Assembly: GCA_021779135.1 (NCBI GenBank)
Contig: JAJYBH010000001.1
Location: 1 to 64,000 of the forward strand
Length of the DNA: 64,000 nucleotides
Source: Deltaproteobacteria bacterium
GTDB lineage: Bacteria > Desulfobacterota > Desulfuromonadia > Geobacterales > Pseudopelobacteraceae
Direction: 5' to 3'
In this document: positions 28,056 to 37,452 of the stretch, piece by piece
Position numbering within the stretch: the first letter of the stretch is position 1
Layout of the letters: every line of letters starts with the position of its first letter
The notes under the pieces: model-generated
What the model saw: the letters and a program-made list of their open reading frames with translations, nothing else
The model's database searches: none
Told to the model about the DNA's origin: nothing
Translations under genes and position numbers: made by a program

Positions 28056-28379
28056 ATGATAAATCTGGAAGCAATGAGGATTGTGGCAATTGAGAATGAA
28101 TTGGCTCTGCATGAAAGTTCGACTGGTGTAATGTTGATGGAATTCCCCTCGATAGGAAAAGTTTTACCACTATTGTTGTCAGCTGATGAAGGAGAAACTT
28201 GGTGCCCTGAAGCCTCCGGCCCAGAAGTAAAAATGTGGGGTGGTCGAATTAGTTTGCAAGGTATAACGCTGGAAACGGAAATTCGAGACATGTACCGTGA
28301 CTTAAGTCTTGGTTCACCAGATAAAATGTTGAAGGCTGCCAATGAATTGCAGTCGATGAATGGGACCATATTCTCTTAA
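28056..28379 (+). CDS. Hypothetical protein, 107 residues
   Basis: Starts at an ATG with a very strong AAGGAGG site (28045-28051). The predicted protein is acidic, soluble and mixed alpha/beta, with WCPEASGPEVKMWGG in the middle and a helical C-terminus. I recognise no family. It is AT-richer than recA and cinA and lies in the same extra segment as the BRO-domain gene, so it is probably accessory. Confidence 0.6.
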   Translation: MINLEAMRIVAIENELALHESSTGVMLMEFPSIGKVLPLLLSADEGETWCPEASGPEVKMWGGRISLQGITLETEIRDMYRDLSLGSPDKMLKAANELQSMNGTIFS

Positions 28380-28420
28380 AGAGGCAACAAATTACGCACC
28401 AATTTGGAGGACTAATGAGT

Positions 28421-28442
28421 TACCAGTCTGAAATCACTGGTA
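28421..28442. promoter_or_regulatory. Inverted repeat TACCAGT-N8-ACTGGTA
   Basis: A perfect seven-base inverted repeat about 230 bases upstream of recA, in a region without a convincing gene (a 16-codon frame at 28415-28465 overlaps it). Operator-like spacing; the binding protein is unknown. Confidence 0.4.
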
Positions 28443-28468
28443 GGCATAACAAACCGGCCACCTAAAAT

Positions 28469-28535
28469 CATATCCAGGGAACTTACGAACTCTCGACCTT
28501 CGAGAAAATAGCACCAATGATTATTCCTGGATATG
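28469..28535. repeat. Nested hairpin element upstream of recA
   Basis: CATATCCAGG (28469-28478) and CCTGGATATG (28526-28535) form perfect ten-base arms. Inside is a second perfect hairpin, TCTCGA-CCT-TCGAGA without T tract. A near copy of the right arm, CCAGGATATGC, recurs at 28610-28620 in the recA promoter region. Confidence 0.5.
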
Positions 28536-28596
28536 CTCGGCTCAACACACTTCATTCTCTTGTCAGTTGACCCAATCGAGAACCCCAGATAAAGCC

Positions 28597-28626
28597 TTGC
28601 GGGACAACGCCAGGATATGCTATTTT
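28597..28626 (+). promoter_or_regulatory. Candidate recA promoter
   Basis: TTGCGG, an 18-base spacer and TATTTT lie 47 bases upstream of the recA ATG. Only partial matches to sigma-70 boxes, chosen as the best in the gap. Confidence 0.3.
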
Positions 28627-28672
28627 CTAACCCTTTAAATTACCCATCCCACCTTTCAGGAGACATATACCA

Positions 28673-29695
28673 ATGGCGGAAAAAGATACGGCATCGGATA
28701 AAAACAAGGCCATAGACCTGGCGCTCAGCCAGATTGAGAAACAGTTCGGCAAGGGTGCCATCATGCGGCTGGGCACGGATGAGGCGCTCCCGGGGGTGGA
28801 AGCCATTTCTACCGGTTCCATCTCCCTGGACATGGCTCTGGGAGTGGGTGGCGTGCCGCGCGGCAGGATCGTGGAAATATACGGACCAGAGTCTTCCGGC
28901 AAGACGACCCTGGCTCTGCACATTGTGGCCGAGGCCATGAAGAGCGGTGGCATCGCCGCCTTCGTGGATGCTGAGCACGCCCTGGACATCGGCTACGCCC
29001 GCAAGCTGGGGGTCAAGACCGATGACCTGCTGGTATCCCAGCCGGACACCGGCGAGCAGGCCCTGGAAATCGCCGAGACCCTGGTGCGCAGCGGCGCCAT
29101 CGATGTGCTGGTGATCGATTCGGTGGCGGCACTGGTGCCCAAGGCCGAGATCGAAGGCGACATGGGCGATTCCCACATGGGCCTTCAGGCCCGCCTGATG
29201 TCCCAGGCCCTGCGAAAATTGACCGGCATCATCTCCAAGTCCAATTGCTGCGTGATCTTTATCAACCAGATCCGCATGAAGATCGGTGTCATGTTCGGCA
29301 ATCCCGAAACCACTACCGGCGGCAACGCCCTCAAGTTCTACGCCTCGGTGCGCATGGATATCCGCAAGATTGCCACCCTGAAGCAGGGGGATGCCGTAAT
29401 CGGTTCCCGCACCCGCGTCAAGGTCGTCAAGAACAAGGTGGCCCCCCCTTTCAAAGAGGTGGAGTTCGATATCCTTTACGGTGAAGGTATCTCCCGCACC
29501 GGTGATGTGCTGGACCTGGCGGTGGACAGGGGCATCGTCGACAAGAGCGGAGCCTGGTTCTCCTACGGTAAGGAACGTATCGGACAGGGTCGCGAAAACT
29601 CTCGCACCTGGTTGACCGAGCACCCTGAAACACTGGCCGAGATCGAAGGAAAGCTCATGGACCTGCTCAAGGCTCCACTGGTCGCCAAAAAGTAG
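28673..29695 (+). CDS. recA: Recombinase RecA
   Basis: A 340-residue full-length RecA, the ATP-dependent strand-exchange filament protein. Walker [10 protein letters not shown] has Lys77, Walker B is [12 protein letters not shown], and loop L2 carries [20 protein letters not shown]. The C-terminal domain is complete, with the usual acidic tail largely missing (ends in LVAKK). GGAG precedes the ATG. I see no complete LexA box of the Geobacter type upstream; in G. sulfurreducens the LexA proteins are reported not to bind the recA promoter. pilT follows after 11 bases and recX after that. Confidence 0.98.
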   Translation: MAEKDTASDKNKAIDLALSQIEKQFGKGAIMRLGTDEALPGVEAISTGSISLDMALGVGGVPRGRIVEIYGPESSGKTTLALHIVAEAMKSGGIAAFVDAEHALDIGYARKLGVKTDDLLVSQPDTGEQALEIAETLVRSGAIDVLVIDSVAALVPKAEIEGDMGDSHMGLQARLMSQALRKLTGIISKSNCCVIFINQIRMKIGVMFGNPETTTGGNALKFYASVRMDIRKIATLKQGDAVIGSRTRVKVVKNKVAPPFKEVEFDILYGEGISRTGDVLDLAVDRGIVDKSGAWFSYGKERIGQGRENSRTWLTEHPETLAEIEGKLMDLLKAPLVAKK

Positions 29696-29706
29696 TCGGA
29701 GGGAAC

Positions 29707-30861
29707 ATGGATCTGAATGAAATACTGACGATCGCCGTCAAGGCCAAGGGCTCGGATATACATATCAAGACCGGGTTGCCTCCCATCGTCCGTATCGATG
29801 GCCGGTTGCACCCGATCCCCAACGCCCCCCGGCTTTCTCCCGACGTTGTCAATGGCATGAGTCAGGGTATGATGAATGATCGGCAGAGGCGGATATTCGA
29901 GGAGAATTCGGAGGTCGATCTGGCCTATGCCGTTCCGGGACTGGGGCGTTTCAGGGTCAGCGTGTATCGACAGCGCGGCACTACCGCGATGGTGTTCCGC
30001 TCCATCTCCTTTGTCATACCGTCACTCTCTGGGCTCAACCTGCCGCCGGTTCTGCAGAAGATCTGCCAGGAGGAGCGCGGACTGGTGCTGGTGACCGGTA
30101 CCACCGGTTCCGGCAAGTCTTCTACCCTGGCAGCGATGATCGACTATATCAACCAGAACCGCACCTGCAACATCATCACCATCGAAGACCCGGTCGAGTT
30201 CCTGCATCGCGACAACAAGAGCATCATCAGCCAGCGTGAGGTGGGATCGGATACGCCCTCCTTCTCCGGCGCCCTCAAGGGAGCCCTGCGGCAGGACCCC
30301 GATGTTATCCTGGTGGGCGAGATGCGCGACTACGAGACGATTGAGACCGCAATGACCGCTGCCGAGACCGGCCACCTGGTCATGTCAACCCTGCACACCA
30401 TGGATGCCGCCGAGACGGTAAACCGCATCATCGGCGTGTTTCCTCCCTACCATCAGCGCCAGGTCCGCATCCAGCTGGCAAGTGTTATCAAAGGGGTCAT
30501 CTCCCAGAGGCTGGTGCCGAAATCCGATGGTAAAGGACGTGTTCCGGCGGTGGAGGTCATGCTGGGGACCGGCCGCATACGCGAATGCATCGATGACAAG
30601 GACAAGACCAAGCAGTTGCATGATGCCATTGCACAGGGATTTGTCAGCTATGGCATGCAGACCTTTGACCAGTCATTGATGAAACTCTACACGGCTAACC
30701 TGATCTCCTATGAAGAGGCGGTGCGGCAGAGTTCCAACCCGGACGACTTCGCCCTCAAGGTCTCCGGTATCTCGGGCACCTCGGATGCCTCCTGGGAAGG
30801 CTTCGAGAGCAAGGAAGACCCGGTTGCGGAACCGGAACCGCTTGAAATCGAGAAGTTCTGA
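29707..30861 (+). CDS. pilT: Type IV pilus retraction ATPase PilT
   Basis: A 384-residue hexameric secretion-type ATPase that powers pilus retraction. Walker A TGTTGSGKSST has Lys137, the Asp box is TIEDPVEF, Walker B is DPDVILVGEMRDYETI, and the His box is GHLVMSTLHTMDA. The C-terminus carries an acidic extension after residue 360 beyond the core. Several PilT paralogues are usual in this group, so this may be one of a set. It shares a transcript with recA and overlaps recX by 20 bases. Confidence 0.94.
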   Translation: MDLNEILTIAVKAKGSDIHIKTGLPPIVRIDGRLHPIPNAPRLSPDVVNGMSQGMMNDRQRRIFEENSEVDLAYAVPGLGRFRVSVYRQRGTTAMVFRSISFVIPSLSGLNLPPVLQKICQEERGLVLVTGTTGSGKSSTLAAMIDYINQNRTCNIITIEDPVEFLHRDNKSIISQREVGSDTPSFSGALKGALRQDPDVILVGEMRDYETIETAMTAAETGHLVMSTLHTMDAAETVNRIIGVFPPYHQRQVRIQLASVIKGVISQRLVPKSDGKGRVPAVEVMLGTGRIRECIDDKDKTKQLHDAIAQGFVSYGMQTFDQSLMKLYTANLISYEEAVRQSSNPDDFALKVSGISGTSDASWEGFESKEDPVAEPEPLEIEKF

Positions 30862-31327
30862 ACCCTCTTCTCCGGAACGGGCGTACCTGTATGCGCTACG
30901 CATTCTGACCGCGCGGGATTATACGGTGTCCCGGCTGCAGGAAAAGCTCCGTGGCAGGGATTTTGATCTGGCGGATATCGAGACCGCACTCGGGCGACTG
31001 GTCTCGGAGGGGTGGGTGGACGACCGCCGTTTTGCCGAACGCTTTGCCGAATCGGCGCTGGCGTCCGGGCGTTACTACGGCGCCCGTTTGCGGCAGGAGA
31101 TGCGACGGCGGGGACTGCCGTCCGAACTGGTGTCCGAGGTGCTCGGACAACTCCTGGCGGATCATGATGAAGTCGAGGAAGTATGCGCAATCGTTGAACA
31201 CCGTTTCAGCGGTTTTTCATTTTCCGCTGCCAGCGACAAGGAAAAACGCCGGGCGGTAGGTTTTCTGCAACGCCGCGGGTTCTCTCTTTCCGCGATAATG
31301 CGTGCCCTGCGGACAACGGAGCTGTAA
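30842..31327 (+). CDS. recX: RecA regulatory protein RecX
   Basis: A 161-residue helical protein. Three RecX repeats can be traced: ALRILTARDYTVSRLQEKL, LVSEGWVDDRRFAERFAES and VGFLQRRGFSLSAIMRAL. RecX caps and inhibits RecA filaments. No ATG is suitable: the frame is open back into pilT, and TTG at 30842 is the closest start that keeps only the family domain, giving a 20-base overlap. The site is weak (GGA), so translation probably depends on pilT. Confidence 0.88.
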   Translation: MKSRSSEPSSPERAYLYALRILTARDYTVSRLQEKLRGRDFDLADIETALGRLVSEGWVDDRRFAERFAESALASGRYYGARLRQEMRRRGLPSELVSEVLGQLLADHDEVEEVCAIVEHRFSGFSFSAASDKEKRRAVGFLQRRGFSLSAIMRALRTTEL

Positions 31328-31356
31328 AGAAAAATTTCTAAGTGTTGAGGATACAG

Positions 31357-33990
31357 ATGACAGGCAGAGAGATTCGCGCACGATTTCTGAAATATTTTGA
31401 GGATCGGGGACATGTGGTGGTCCCCAGCTCGGGGATCCTCCCCAAGAACGACCCGACTCTGATGTTTACCAATGCCGGCATGAACCAGTTCAAGGACTGT
31501 TTCCTGGGTCTGGAGGATCGCGGCTATTACCGGGCAGCCAGTTCGCAGAAGTGCGTGCGGGCCGGCGGCAAGCACAATGACCTGGAGAATGTGGGGCGCA
31601 CCGCCCGCCATCATACCTTCTTCGAGATGCTGGGCAACTTTTCCTTCGGCGACTACTTCAAGAAAGAGGCCATCGCCTTTGCCTGGGAATTTCTCACCGT
31701 CGACCTGGGGCTGGACAAGAGCCGCCTGTATGTGACGGTCTACACCGATGACGACGAGGCCGCCGACCTCTGGCACCTGCAGGAAGGTGTGCCGCGTGAG
31801 CGGATCTACCGCTTCGGCGAGAAGGACAACTTCTGGTCAATGGGGGATACCGGCCCCTGCGGCCCCTGTACAGAAATCTTCTGGGACAACGGTCCCGAGG
31901 TGGGCTGCGGCTCTCCAGACTGTGCCGTGGGATGCGACTGCGACCGCTACATGGAGATCTGGAACAATGTCTTCATGCAGTTCAACCGCTCAGCCGACGG
32001 TGTCCTGACGCCGCTGCCCAAGCCCTCCGTCGATACCGGCATGGGGTTGGAGCGCATCACGACCGTCATGCAGGGGGTGCACTCCAACTACGATACCGAT
32101 CTGCTGCAGGGGATCATCCGACACATCGAGCGTCACAGCGGTAAAACGTATGGCGACAATGAGAAAGACAATGTCTCCATGCGGGTCATAGCCGATCACT
32201 GCCGTGCCGTGACTTTCCTGATCTGTGACGGGGCCCTGCCCAGCAACGAGGGGCGCGGCTATGTGCTGCGACGCATCATGCGCCGCGCCGCCCGTCATGC
32301 CAAGATGCTGGGGGTGGGCGAACCGTTGCTCTACAGGATGGTGGAGGCGGTACGCGAAATGATGGGGGATGCCTATCCGGAACTGGCCGAGCGCGAGGCC
32401 TATATCAAGAAGGTGGTTCTGGCGGAAGAGGAACGCTTCACCGAGACCCTTGATCGCGGCCTCGGGATTCTCAACGATGAAGTGGCAGCGTTGCGTATCA
32501 GCGGAAAAACGGTAATTCCGGGCGACGTGCTCTTCAAGCTGTACGATACCTTCGGTTTCCCGGTCGATCTGACGGCTGATATCGTGGAATCGGAAGGTTT
32601 TACGGTTGATGAAGCCGGTTTCGGGGCCTGCATGGAAAAACAGCGCGAGCTGGGCCGCGAACACTGGAAAGGTTCCGGGGCTGAGGGAATTGCCGACATC
32701 TACAAGGCAATACACAATCGTGGTGTTCATTCCCAGTTTGTCGGCTATGACGCCCTGCTGGCCTATTCTCCGATACTGGCGCTGGTGCGTGGTGGCGTTG
32801 AAGCCAACACTGCAACGGCCGGCGACCAGGTGGATGTGATCGTGGAATCGACGCCTTTCTACGGTGAATCAGGTGGACAGGCAGGTGATGGCGGCCTGAT
32901 CTCCTCCGGAAGCGCTCATCTGGAGGTTGTGGATACCAGTCGGCCATTTGTTGACCTGATAGTCCATCATTGCCTCGTCAAGGAAGGGTCACTGCGGGTT
33001 GGTGATGCGGTCAATCTGACCGTCAACGGCGCTACCCGCGCTGCCACGGCGCGCAATCACACCGCCACGCACCTGCTCCAGACCGCCCTGCGCCAGGTGC
33101 TGGGGGAGCATGTCAAGCAGGCCGGTTCACTGGTGTCTCCAGACCGTCTGCGTTTCGACTTTACCCATTTCTCCGCCATGACCACCGACGAGCTCAGGCA
33201 GGTGGAGGGTCTGGTCAATGGCTATGTCATGGAGAATGCCCCGGTGGCTACCAACCAGATGCCGATCAGTGAAGCCATCGAAGCCGGGGCAACGGCCCTG
33301 TTCGATGAAAAATACGGTGATTCGGTGCGCGTGGTCCGTGTGGGCGATGTCAGCATGGAGTTGTGCGGCGGCACCCACGTTCGGGCGGCTGGCGACATTG
33401 GTCTGTTCAAGATCGTCTCGGAAGCCGGGATTGCCGCGGGGGTACGCCGCATCGAAGCTCTGACCGGGACCGGCGCGCTCGGTTTCGTCCGGCAGATGGA
33501 GGATGAACAGCGGGCGATGGCGGCACTGCTCAAGGCCGAGGGAGGCAACCCGCTGGACCGGCTGGAAAAGCTGCTGCTCCGCCAGAGGGAGTTACAGCGC
33601 GAGATCGAGTCGCTCCAGGGGCGCCTCAACGCCGCGGCGTCCGGGGATCTGCTGTCGCAGGTTGTTGAGGTCAACGGCATAAGACTGCTGGCGGTACAGG
33701 TACAGGTCGAGGATATCAAGGGGTTGCGTGACCTGTCCGATACCCTCAAGGAGCGTATGGGTGAAGGGGTTGTCATCCTGGGCGCCGAGATCGGCGGCAA
33801 GGCCAATTTGCTGGTTGCCGTCAGCAAAGAATTGAGTGCAACAATAAAAGCCGGTGATATAATCAAACAACTGGCACCGATTGTGGGAGGAAGTGGCGGC
33901 GGCAAGCCCGAATTGGCCCAGGCCGGCGGAAACCTTCCCGGCAAGATTGGTGAAGCCCTGGCTGCGACAGCACGGATACTCGGACGCTAG
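31357..33990 (+). CDS. alaS: Alanine-tRNA ligase
   Basis: An 877-residue class II synthetase. Catalytic motifs include [15 protein letters not shown] and [18 protein letters not shown]. The editing domain has the zinc site HTATH (His568, His572) with Cys670 and His674 in CGGTH. A C-terminal C-Ala domain with [15 protein letters not shown] is complete. GAGGA seven bases before ATG 31357 sets the start; an upstream TTG in frame is less likely. It sits 29 bases after recX, the usual recA-recX-alaS order. Confidence 0.97.
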   Translation: MTGREIRARFLKYFEDRGHVVVPSSGILPKNDPTLMFTNAGMNQFKDCFLGLEDRGYYRAASSQKCVRAGGKHNDLENVGRTARHHTFFEMLGNFSFGDYFKKEAIAFAWEFLTVDLGLDKSRLYVTVYTDDDEAADLWHLQEGVPRERIYRFGEKDNFWSMGDTGPCGPCTEIFWDNGPEVGCGSPDCAVGCDCDRYMEIWNNVFMQFNRSADGVLTPLPKPSVDTGMGLERITTVMQGVHSNYDTDLLQGIIRHIERHSGKTYGDNEKDNVSMRVIADHCRAVTFLICDGALPSNEGRGYVLRRIMRRAARHAKMLGVGEPLLYRMVEAVREMMGDAYPELAEREAYIKKVVLAEEERFTETLDRGLGILNDEVAALRISGKTVIPGDVLFKLYDTFGFPVDLTADIVESEGFTVDEAGFGACMEKQRELGREHWKGSGAEGIADIYKAIHNRGVHSQFVGYDALLAYSPILALVRGGVEANTATAGDQVDVIVESTPFYGESGGQAGDGGLISSGSAHLEVVDTSRPFVDLIVHHCLVKEGSLRVGDAVNLTVNGATRAATARNHTATHLLQTALRQVLGEHVKQAGSLVSPDRLRFDFTHFSAMTTDELRQVEGLVNGYVMENAPVATNQMPISEAIEAGATALFDEKYGDSVRVVRVGDVSMELCGGTHVRAAGDIGLFKIVSEAGIAAGVRRIEALTGTGALGFVRQMEDEQRAMAALLKAEGGNPLDRLEKLLLRQRELQREIESLQGRLNAAASGDLLSQVVEVNGIRLLAVQVQVEDIKGLRDLSDTLKERMGEGVVILGAEIGGKANLLVAVSKELSATIKAGDIIKQLAPIVGGSGGGKPELAQAGGNLPGKIGEALAATARILGR

Positions 33991-34020
33991 GAGCCTGGTT
34001 CATTCGTCACGAGGTTTGCA

Positions 34021-35139
34021 ATGATATTACAACACCTGCATAACGAGGCGCCCACCCCGCAAAAAAATCCGACAACCATCCTGATTGTGGACGATGAGTC
34101 CGTCATCAGGGATCTTTGTGCGAAGGCCCTCAGCAGCTACAATGTGTTTCAGGCCGGTTCCTGTCTGGAGGCCATGAATATCTATGAAAACGAATCCGTA
34201 GACCTGATCCTCACCGATGTCATGATGCCTGGCGGCACCGGGCTTGATCTCCTGCGGCAGATCAAGCATATTGATCCCACGGCCGTCGTTGTAATCATGA
34301 CCGGGTTTGTTGAAAAGGATATTATTCTCGAAGCGCTCAAAGAGGGCGCCGATGATTTTATCAACAAGCCTCTCAATTTATTGCAGTTGAGAACAGCCGT
34401 CGAGAAGGCCATTGCAAAGAAAATACTTAAAGAAGAACTTGCAAATCTGAAAAAACTGGATCACCTCAAGAGTATCTTCCTCTCGCTCATCTCCCATAAA
34501 CTCCGCACGCCGATCACTTCAATCTCACTGTTTCTGCAGGATATTCAGCACGGCGTCTATGATATGAATGATCCTTCATTTGCACAGAATGTGCGGATGA
34601 TCAATGAAGAAACCCTGTATCTGAGCCGCATGGTGGGCGACCTTCTTGCTTTCAGCCAGGTAATGGATGTGAGGGGGGTACAGCGCGAGGCATGTGATCT
34701 CAACTTTATCGTGGCCTCGGTACTGCAGGGATCCATGGAGGCGCAAAGCAAACCCGGCATTGAGACGGATTTTCATGAAGTGCCGCTGCCCCCATTACAG
34801 CTGGACCGGAAAAAAATCACCTTTGCTTTGCAGCAGGTCATCGAGAATGCCTACAAATTTTCAGGTGAGGTAGGTCACGTTACCATCTCCCTGCTCGATG
34901 CCGGCGACCAGGTGTGTATAATTGTTACTGATACCGGGGTCGGGATGGCCCGTGACGAGATCCACAAGGTGTTTGAAAAATTCTATCAGATCGATCCCTG
35001 TAATACCGGCCAGGTGCGGGGCTTTGGTCTGGGGTTGTATTATGCGCGGGAGTTTATCCGGCTGCATGGGGGCAGTATCAATCTGGACAGCCAACCCGGT
35101 TTGGGAGCCACGGTTACGATAATGCTGCCGATGCAATAA
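34021..35139 (+). CDS. Response-regulator/histidine kinase hybrid (REC-HisKA-HATPase)
   Basis: A 372-residue soluble protein. A receiver domain (about 18-135) has the acidic pair DD near residue 25, phospho-acceptor Asp66 in LTDVMMPGG and a late lysine in FINKPLN. A kinase core follows with His159 in SHKLRTP, the N box NAYKFSG, and ATP-lid glycines DTGVGMA and GFGLGLYYA. The receiver comes first, so it likely controls the kinase in response to another kinase. No membrane segment and no partner regulator is nearby. GAGG six bases before ATG supports the start. Confidence 0.9.
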   Translation: MILQHLHNEAPTPQKNPTTILIVDDESVIRDLCAKALSSYNVFQAGSCLEAMNIYENESVDLILTDVMMPGGTGLDLLRQIKHIDPTAVVVIMTGFVEKDIILEALKEGADDFINKPLNLLQLRTAVEKAIAKKILKEELANLKKLDHLKSIFLSLISHKLRTPITSISLFLQDIQHGVYDMNDPSFAQNVRMINEETLYLSRMVGDLLAFSQVMDVRGVQREACDLNFIVASVLQGSMEAQSKPGIETDFHEVPLPPLQLDRKKITFALQQVIENAYKFSGEVGHVTISLLDAGDQVCIIVTDTGVGMARDEIHKVFEKFYQIDPCNTGQVRGFGLGLYYAREFIRLHGGSINLDSQPGLGATVTIMLPMQ

Positions 35140-35167
35140 CCTTTTGAGGTTTTGCGAATTCTACGTT

Positions 35168-35205
35168 AAACTGCCAGCTTTAAGGTTGGCAGTTTTATTT
35201 TTTTT
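35168..35205 (+). terminator. Intrinsic terminator
   Basis: Nine-base stem AAACTGCCA/TGGCAGTTT with a ten-base loop, then a T-rich tract to 35205. It separates the hybrid kinase from argB. Confidence 0.85.
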
Positions 35206-35241
35206 ATCGCACGTATCCCGCATCCGGGGAAAAGAGACGAT

Positions 35242-36120
35242 ATGAAACATCTGATAGAAAAAGCCACGACGTTGATGGAGGCGCTGCCCTACATCCGGCG
35301 CTTCGCCGGCAGGACATTTGTTATCAAGTACGGCGGCCACGCCATGTCGGACGAGAAGCTGAAAGAGTCGTTTGCCCTGGACGTGATCATGCTGAAGTCA
35401 CTGGGAATCAATGCCGTCATCGTGCATGGTGGCGGCCCGCAGATCAACGAGACCCTTAAGCGTTACGGCATCGTCTCTGAATTTGTCAGGGGCATGCGGG
35501 TGACCGATGCCGAAACCATGTCAGTGGTGGAGATGGTGCTGGTTGGTCAGGTCAACCGGGAAGTGGTTGGCTATCTCAACCAGCATGGCGGTCGCGCAGT
35601 CGGGCTGTCCGGCAAGGACGGTACCCTGCTGCTTGCCGAGAAGCTTCTTCAGGAGGTTACCGGAGACGATGGCGCAGTGGAGCTGGTTGACATCGGCTAC
35701 GTCGGTGATGTGGTCAAGGTCAATACCGACCTGATCGCAACCCTGGAAAACGGGAAATATATCCCGGTCATTGCGCCGGTGGGAGTCGGCCAGGATGGGG
35801 AAAGCTACAATATCAACGCCGACCTGGTTGCCGGACGGGTTGCCGCGGCGCTTAATGCGGAAAAGCTGATTCTTTTGACAGACATTGAAGGTGTCAAGGA
35901 CACGAACGGCAGGCTCCTGGGAAGTCTTTCGGTAGCTGAATTGCACTGCCAGATCGAGCAGGGCGCCATTACGGGTGGAATGATCCCCAAGGTGGTCTGT
36001 TGCGCCGATGCACTAGGGGATGGCGTCAAGAAGGCCCATATCATCGATGGGAGAGTGCCCCATGCCGTGCTGCTTGAAATATTTACCGACGTCGGTATCG
36101 GGACGGAGATCACCAAATAG
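35242..36120 (+). CDS. argB: Acetylglutamate kinase
   Basis: A 292-residue amino acid kinase that phosphorylates N-acetylglutamate in arginine synthesis. [10 protein letters not shown] at the start is the ATP phosphate site, [11 protein letters not shown] binds substrate, and [12 protein letters not shown] with GGMIPKV completes the pattern. The N-terminal helix ([15 protein letters not shown]) resembles that of hexameric, arginine-inhibited enzymes, so feedback inhibition is possible. It leads the argB-D-F-G-H run. No ArgR-type box was evident upstream. Confidence 0.96.
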   Translation: MKHLIEKATTLMEALPYIRRFAGRTFVIKYGGHAMSDEKLKESFALDVIMLKSLGINAVIVHGGGPQINETLKRYGIVSEFVRGMRVTDAETMSVVEMVLVGQVNREVVGYLNQHGGRAVGLSGKDGTLLLAEKLLQEVTGDDGAVELVDIGYVGDVVKVNTDLIATLENGKYIPVIAPVGVGQDGESYNINADLVAGRVAAALNAEKLILLTDIEGVKDTNGRLLGSLSVAELHCQIEQGAITGGMIPKVVCCADALGDGVKKAHIIDGRVPHAVLLEIFTDVGIGTEITK

Positions 36121-36121
36121 A

Positions 36122-36239
36122 AGGAACGCGAATTTTTCCCAATCTCGGCGTTGGCCATCGCGCCTCCTCGTGCAGCGTAGCGCTGCTACGCTTCCTCGTC
36201 GCCCCTTGGCCGCCTTGATATTGAAAAATACACGTTCCT
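36122..36239. repeat. 118-bp imperfect palindrome between argB and argD
   Basis: AGGAACG at 36122-36128 pairs with CGTTCCT at 36233-36239. Further in, ATTTTTC pairs with GAAAAAT, GGCG with CGCC, and the centre is AGCGTAG-CGCTG-CTACGCT. The result is a long interrupted hairpin, like a REP or MITE-type intergenic element. It lies wholly in the 135-base gap within the arg operon, so it would be in the mRNA. Confidence 0.7.
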
Positions 36240-36255
36240 ATGGGTTGGAGAAAAA

Positions 36256-37452
36256 ATGAATTCACAACAGTGGATAGAAAAATCAGACAGATACATCATG
36301 CGGACCTATGGCCGCTACCCGATCGTGCCGGTACGGGGTGAAGGATGCCGCCTGTGGGATGCCGACGGCAAGGAATACCTGGATTTCCTGGGGGGCGTGG
36401 CAGTCAACAACCTGGGCCACTGTCATCCCAAGGTGGTCGCGGCGCTGCAGAAGCAGGCCGCTGAGCTGATCCACTGCTCCAACTACTATCAGATCCCCCA
36501 GCAGATCGAACTGGCGGAGCTGCTCTGCAACCATTCGTTTGCTGACAAGGCCTTCTTCTGCAACAGCGGCGCCGAGGCCAATGAGGCGGCCATCAAGTTG
36601 GCCCGCAAGTACAGCCGCGATACCTATGGTCCCGAGCGCTACGAGATCATTACCGCAGCCGATTCCTTCCATGGCCGCACCATGGCCACGGTGTCCGCTA
36701 CCGGTCAGGAAAAGGTCCAGCGATTTTTCGATCCGCTGCTGCATGGATTCAAACACGTTCCCTTTGACGACCTGGATGCCCTTGAGGCGGCGGTCACTCC
36801 CGCTACCTGTGCGGTCATGCTGGAACCGATCCAGGGTGAGGGGGGGGTAAATGTACCGTCTCCCGGATATTTCCAGGAAGTACGGCGCATCTGCGACAAA
36901 CACGACCTTATCCTGATCTTCGATGAGGTGCAGGTGGGCATGGGGCGCACCGGAAAACTGTTCGCCTATGAACATTTCGATATCGTCCCGGATATCATGA
37001 CCCTGGCCAAGGCGCTGGCCGGTGGTGCTCCCGTCGGAACCATGCTGGCGAAGGACCGCTTCGCAGCCGCTTTTGTGCCCGGCACCCACGGATCCACCTT
37101 TGGCGGCAATCCGCTGGTATGCGCCGCAGCCATCGCCACGGTCCGGACAATCCTGGAGGACGGTATCCTCAACCGCTGTGAAGAAATCGGCGAGTATCTG
37201 GTGGGAGAGCTCCAGTCGCTCCAGCACAAATATCATGTCGTGAAAGAGGTGCGCGGCATCGGCCTGATGATCGGCATGGCCCTGGATATCCCGGCCGGTG
37301 ACATCGTCAAGAAGGGGCACGAGCGGGGCGTGCTGCTGAACGTGACCCACGAAACGGTGCTGAGATTTGTCCCGCCCTTGACAGTGACGAAGCAGGAAAT
37401 TAATCAAATGATTGCCATTCTCGACGGTATTTTTGCGGAGGGCGCGGCGTAA
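36256..37452 (+). CDS. argD: Acetylornithine aminotransferase
   Basis: A 398-residue class III PLP aminotransferase. The PLP lysine is Lys252 in LAKALAGGAPVG; LIFDEVQVGMGRTGKLFAYEH and SNYYQIPQQIELAELL are the family blocks. It makes N-acetylornithine from the semialdehyde using glutamate, and could also act in lysine synthesis as a DapC-type enzyme. GGAG precedes the ATG. The stop overlaps the argF ATG as TAATG. The 118-bp palindrome lies in its leader. Confidence 0.94.
   Translation: MNSQQWIEKSDRYIMRTYGRYPIVPVRGEGCRLWDADGKEYLDFLGGVAVNNLGHCHPKVVAALQKQAAELIHCSNYYQIPQQIELAELLCNHSFADKAFFCNSGAEANEAAIKLARKYSRDTYGPERYEIITAADSFHGRTMATVSATGQEKVQRFFDPLLHGFKHVPFDDLDALEAAVTPATCAVMLEPIQGEGGVNVPSPGYFQEVRRICDKHDLILIFDEVQVGMGRTGKLFAYEHFDIVPDIMTLAKALAGGAPVGTMLAKDRFAAAFVPGTHGSTFGGNPLVCAAAIATVRTILEDGILNRCEEIGEYLVGELQSLQHKYHVVKEVRGIGLMIGMALDIPAGDIVKKGHERGVLLNVTHETVLRFVPPLTVTKQEINQMIAILDGIFAEGAA

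Noticed and set aside
28415-28465. 16-codon frame with GGAGG upstream of recA
   Set aside because: The spacing is only four bases and the frame is very short; the overlapping inverted repeat is the better reading.
28568-28592. Possible Geobacter-type LexA box upstream of recA
   Set aside because: On the minus strand GGTT-N2-C-N4-G is present but the final ACC is missing, so only half of the site matches.
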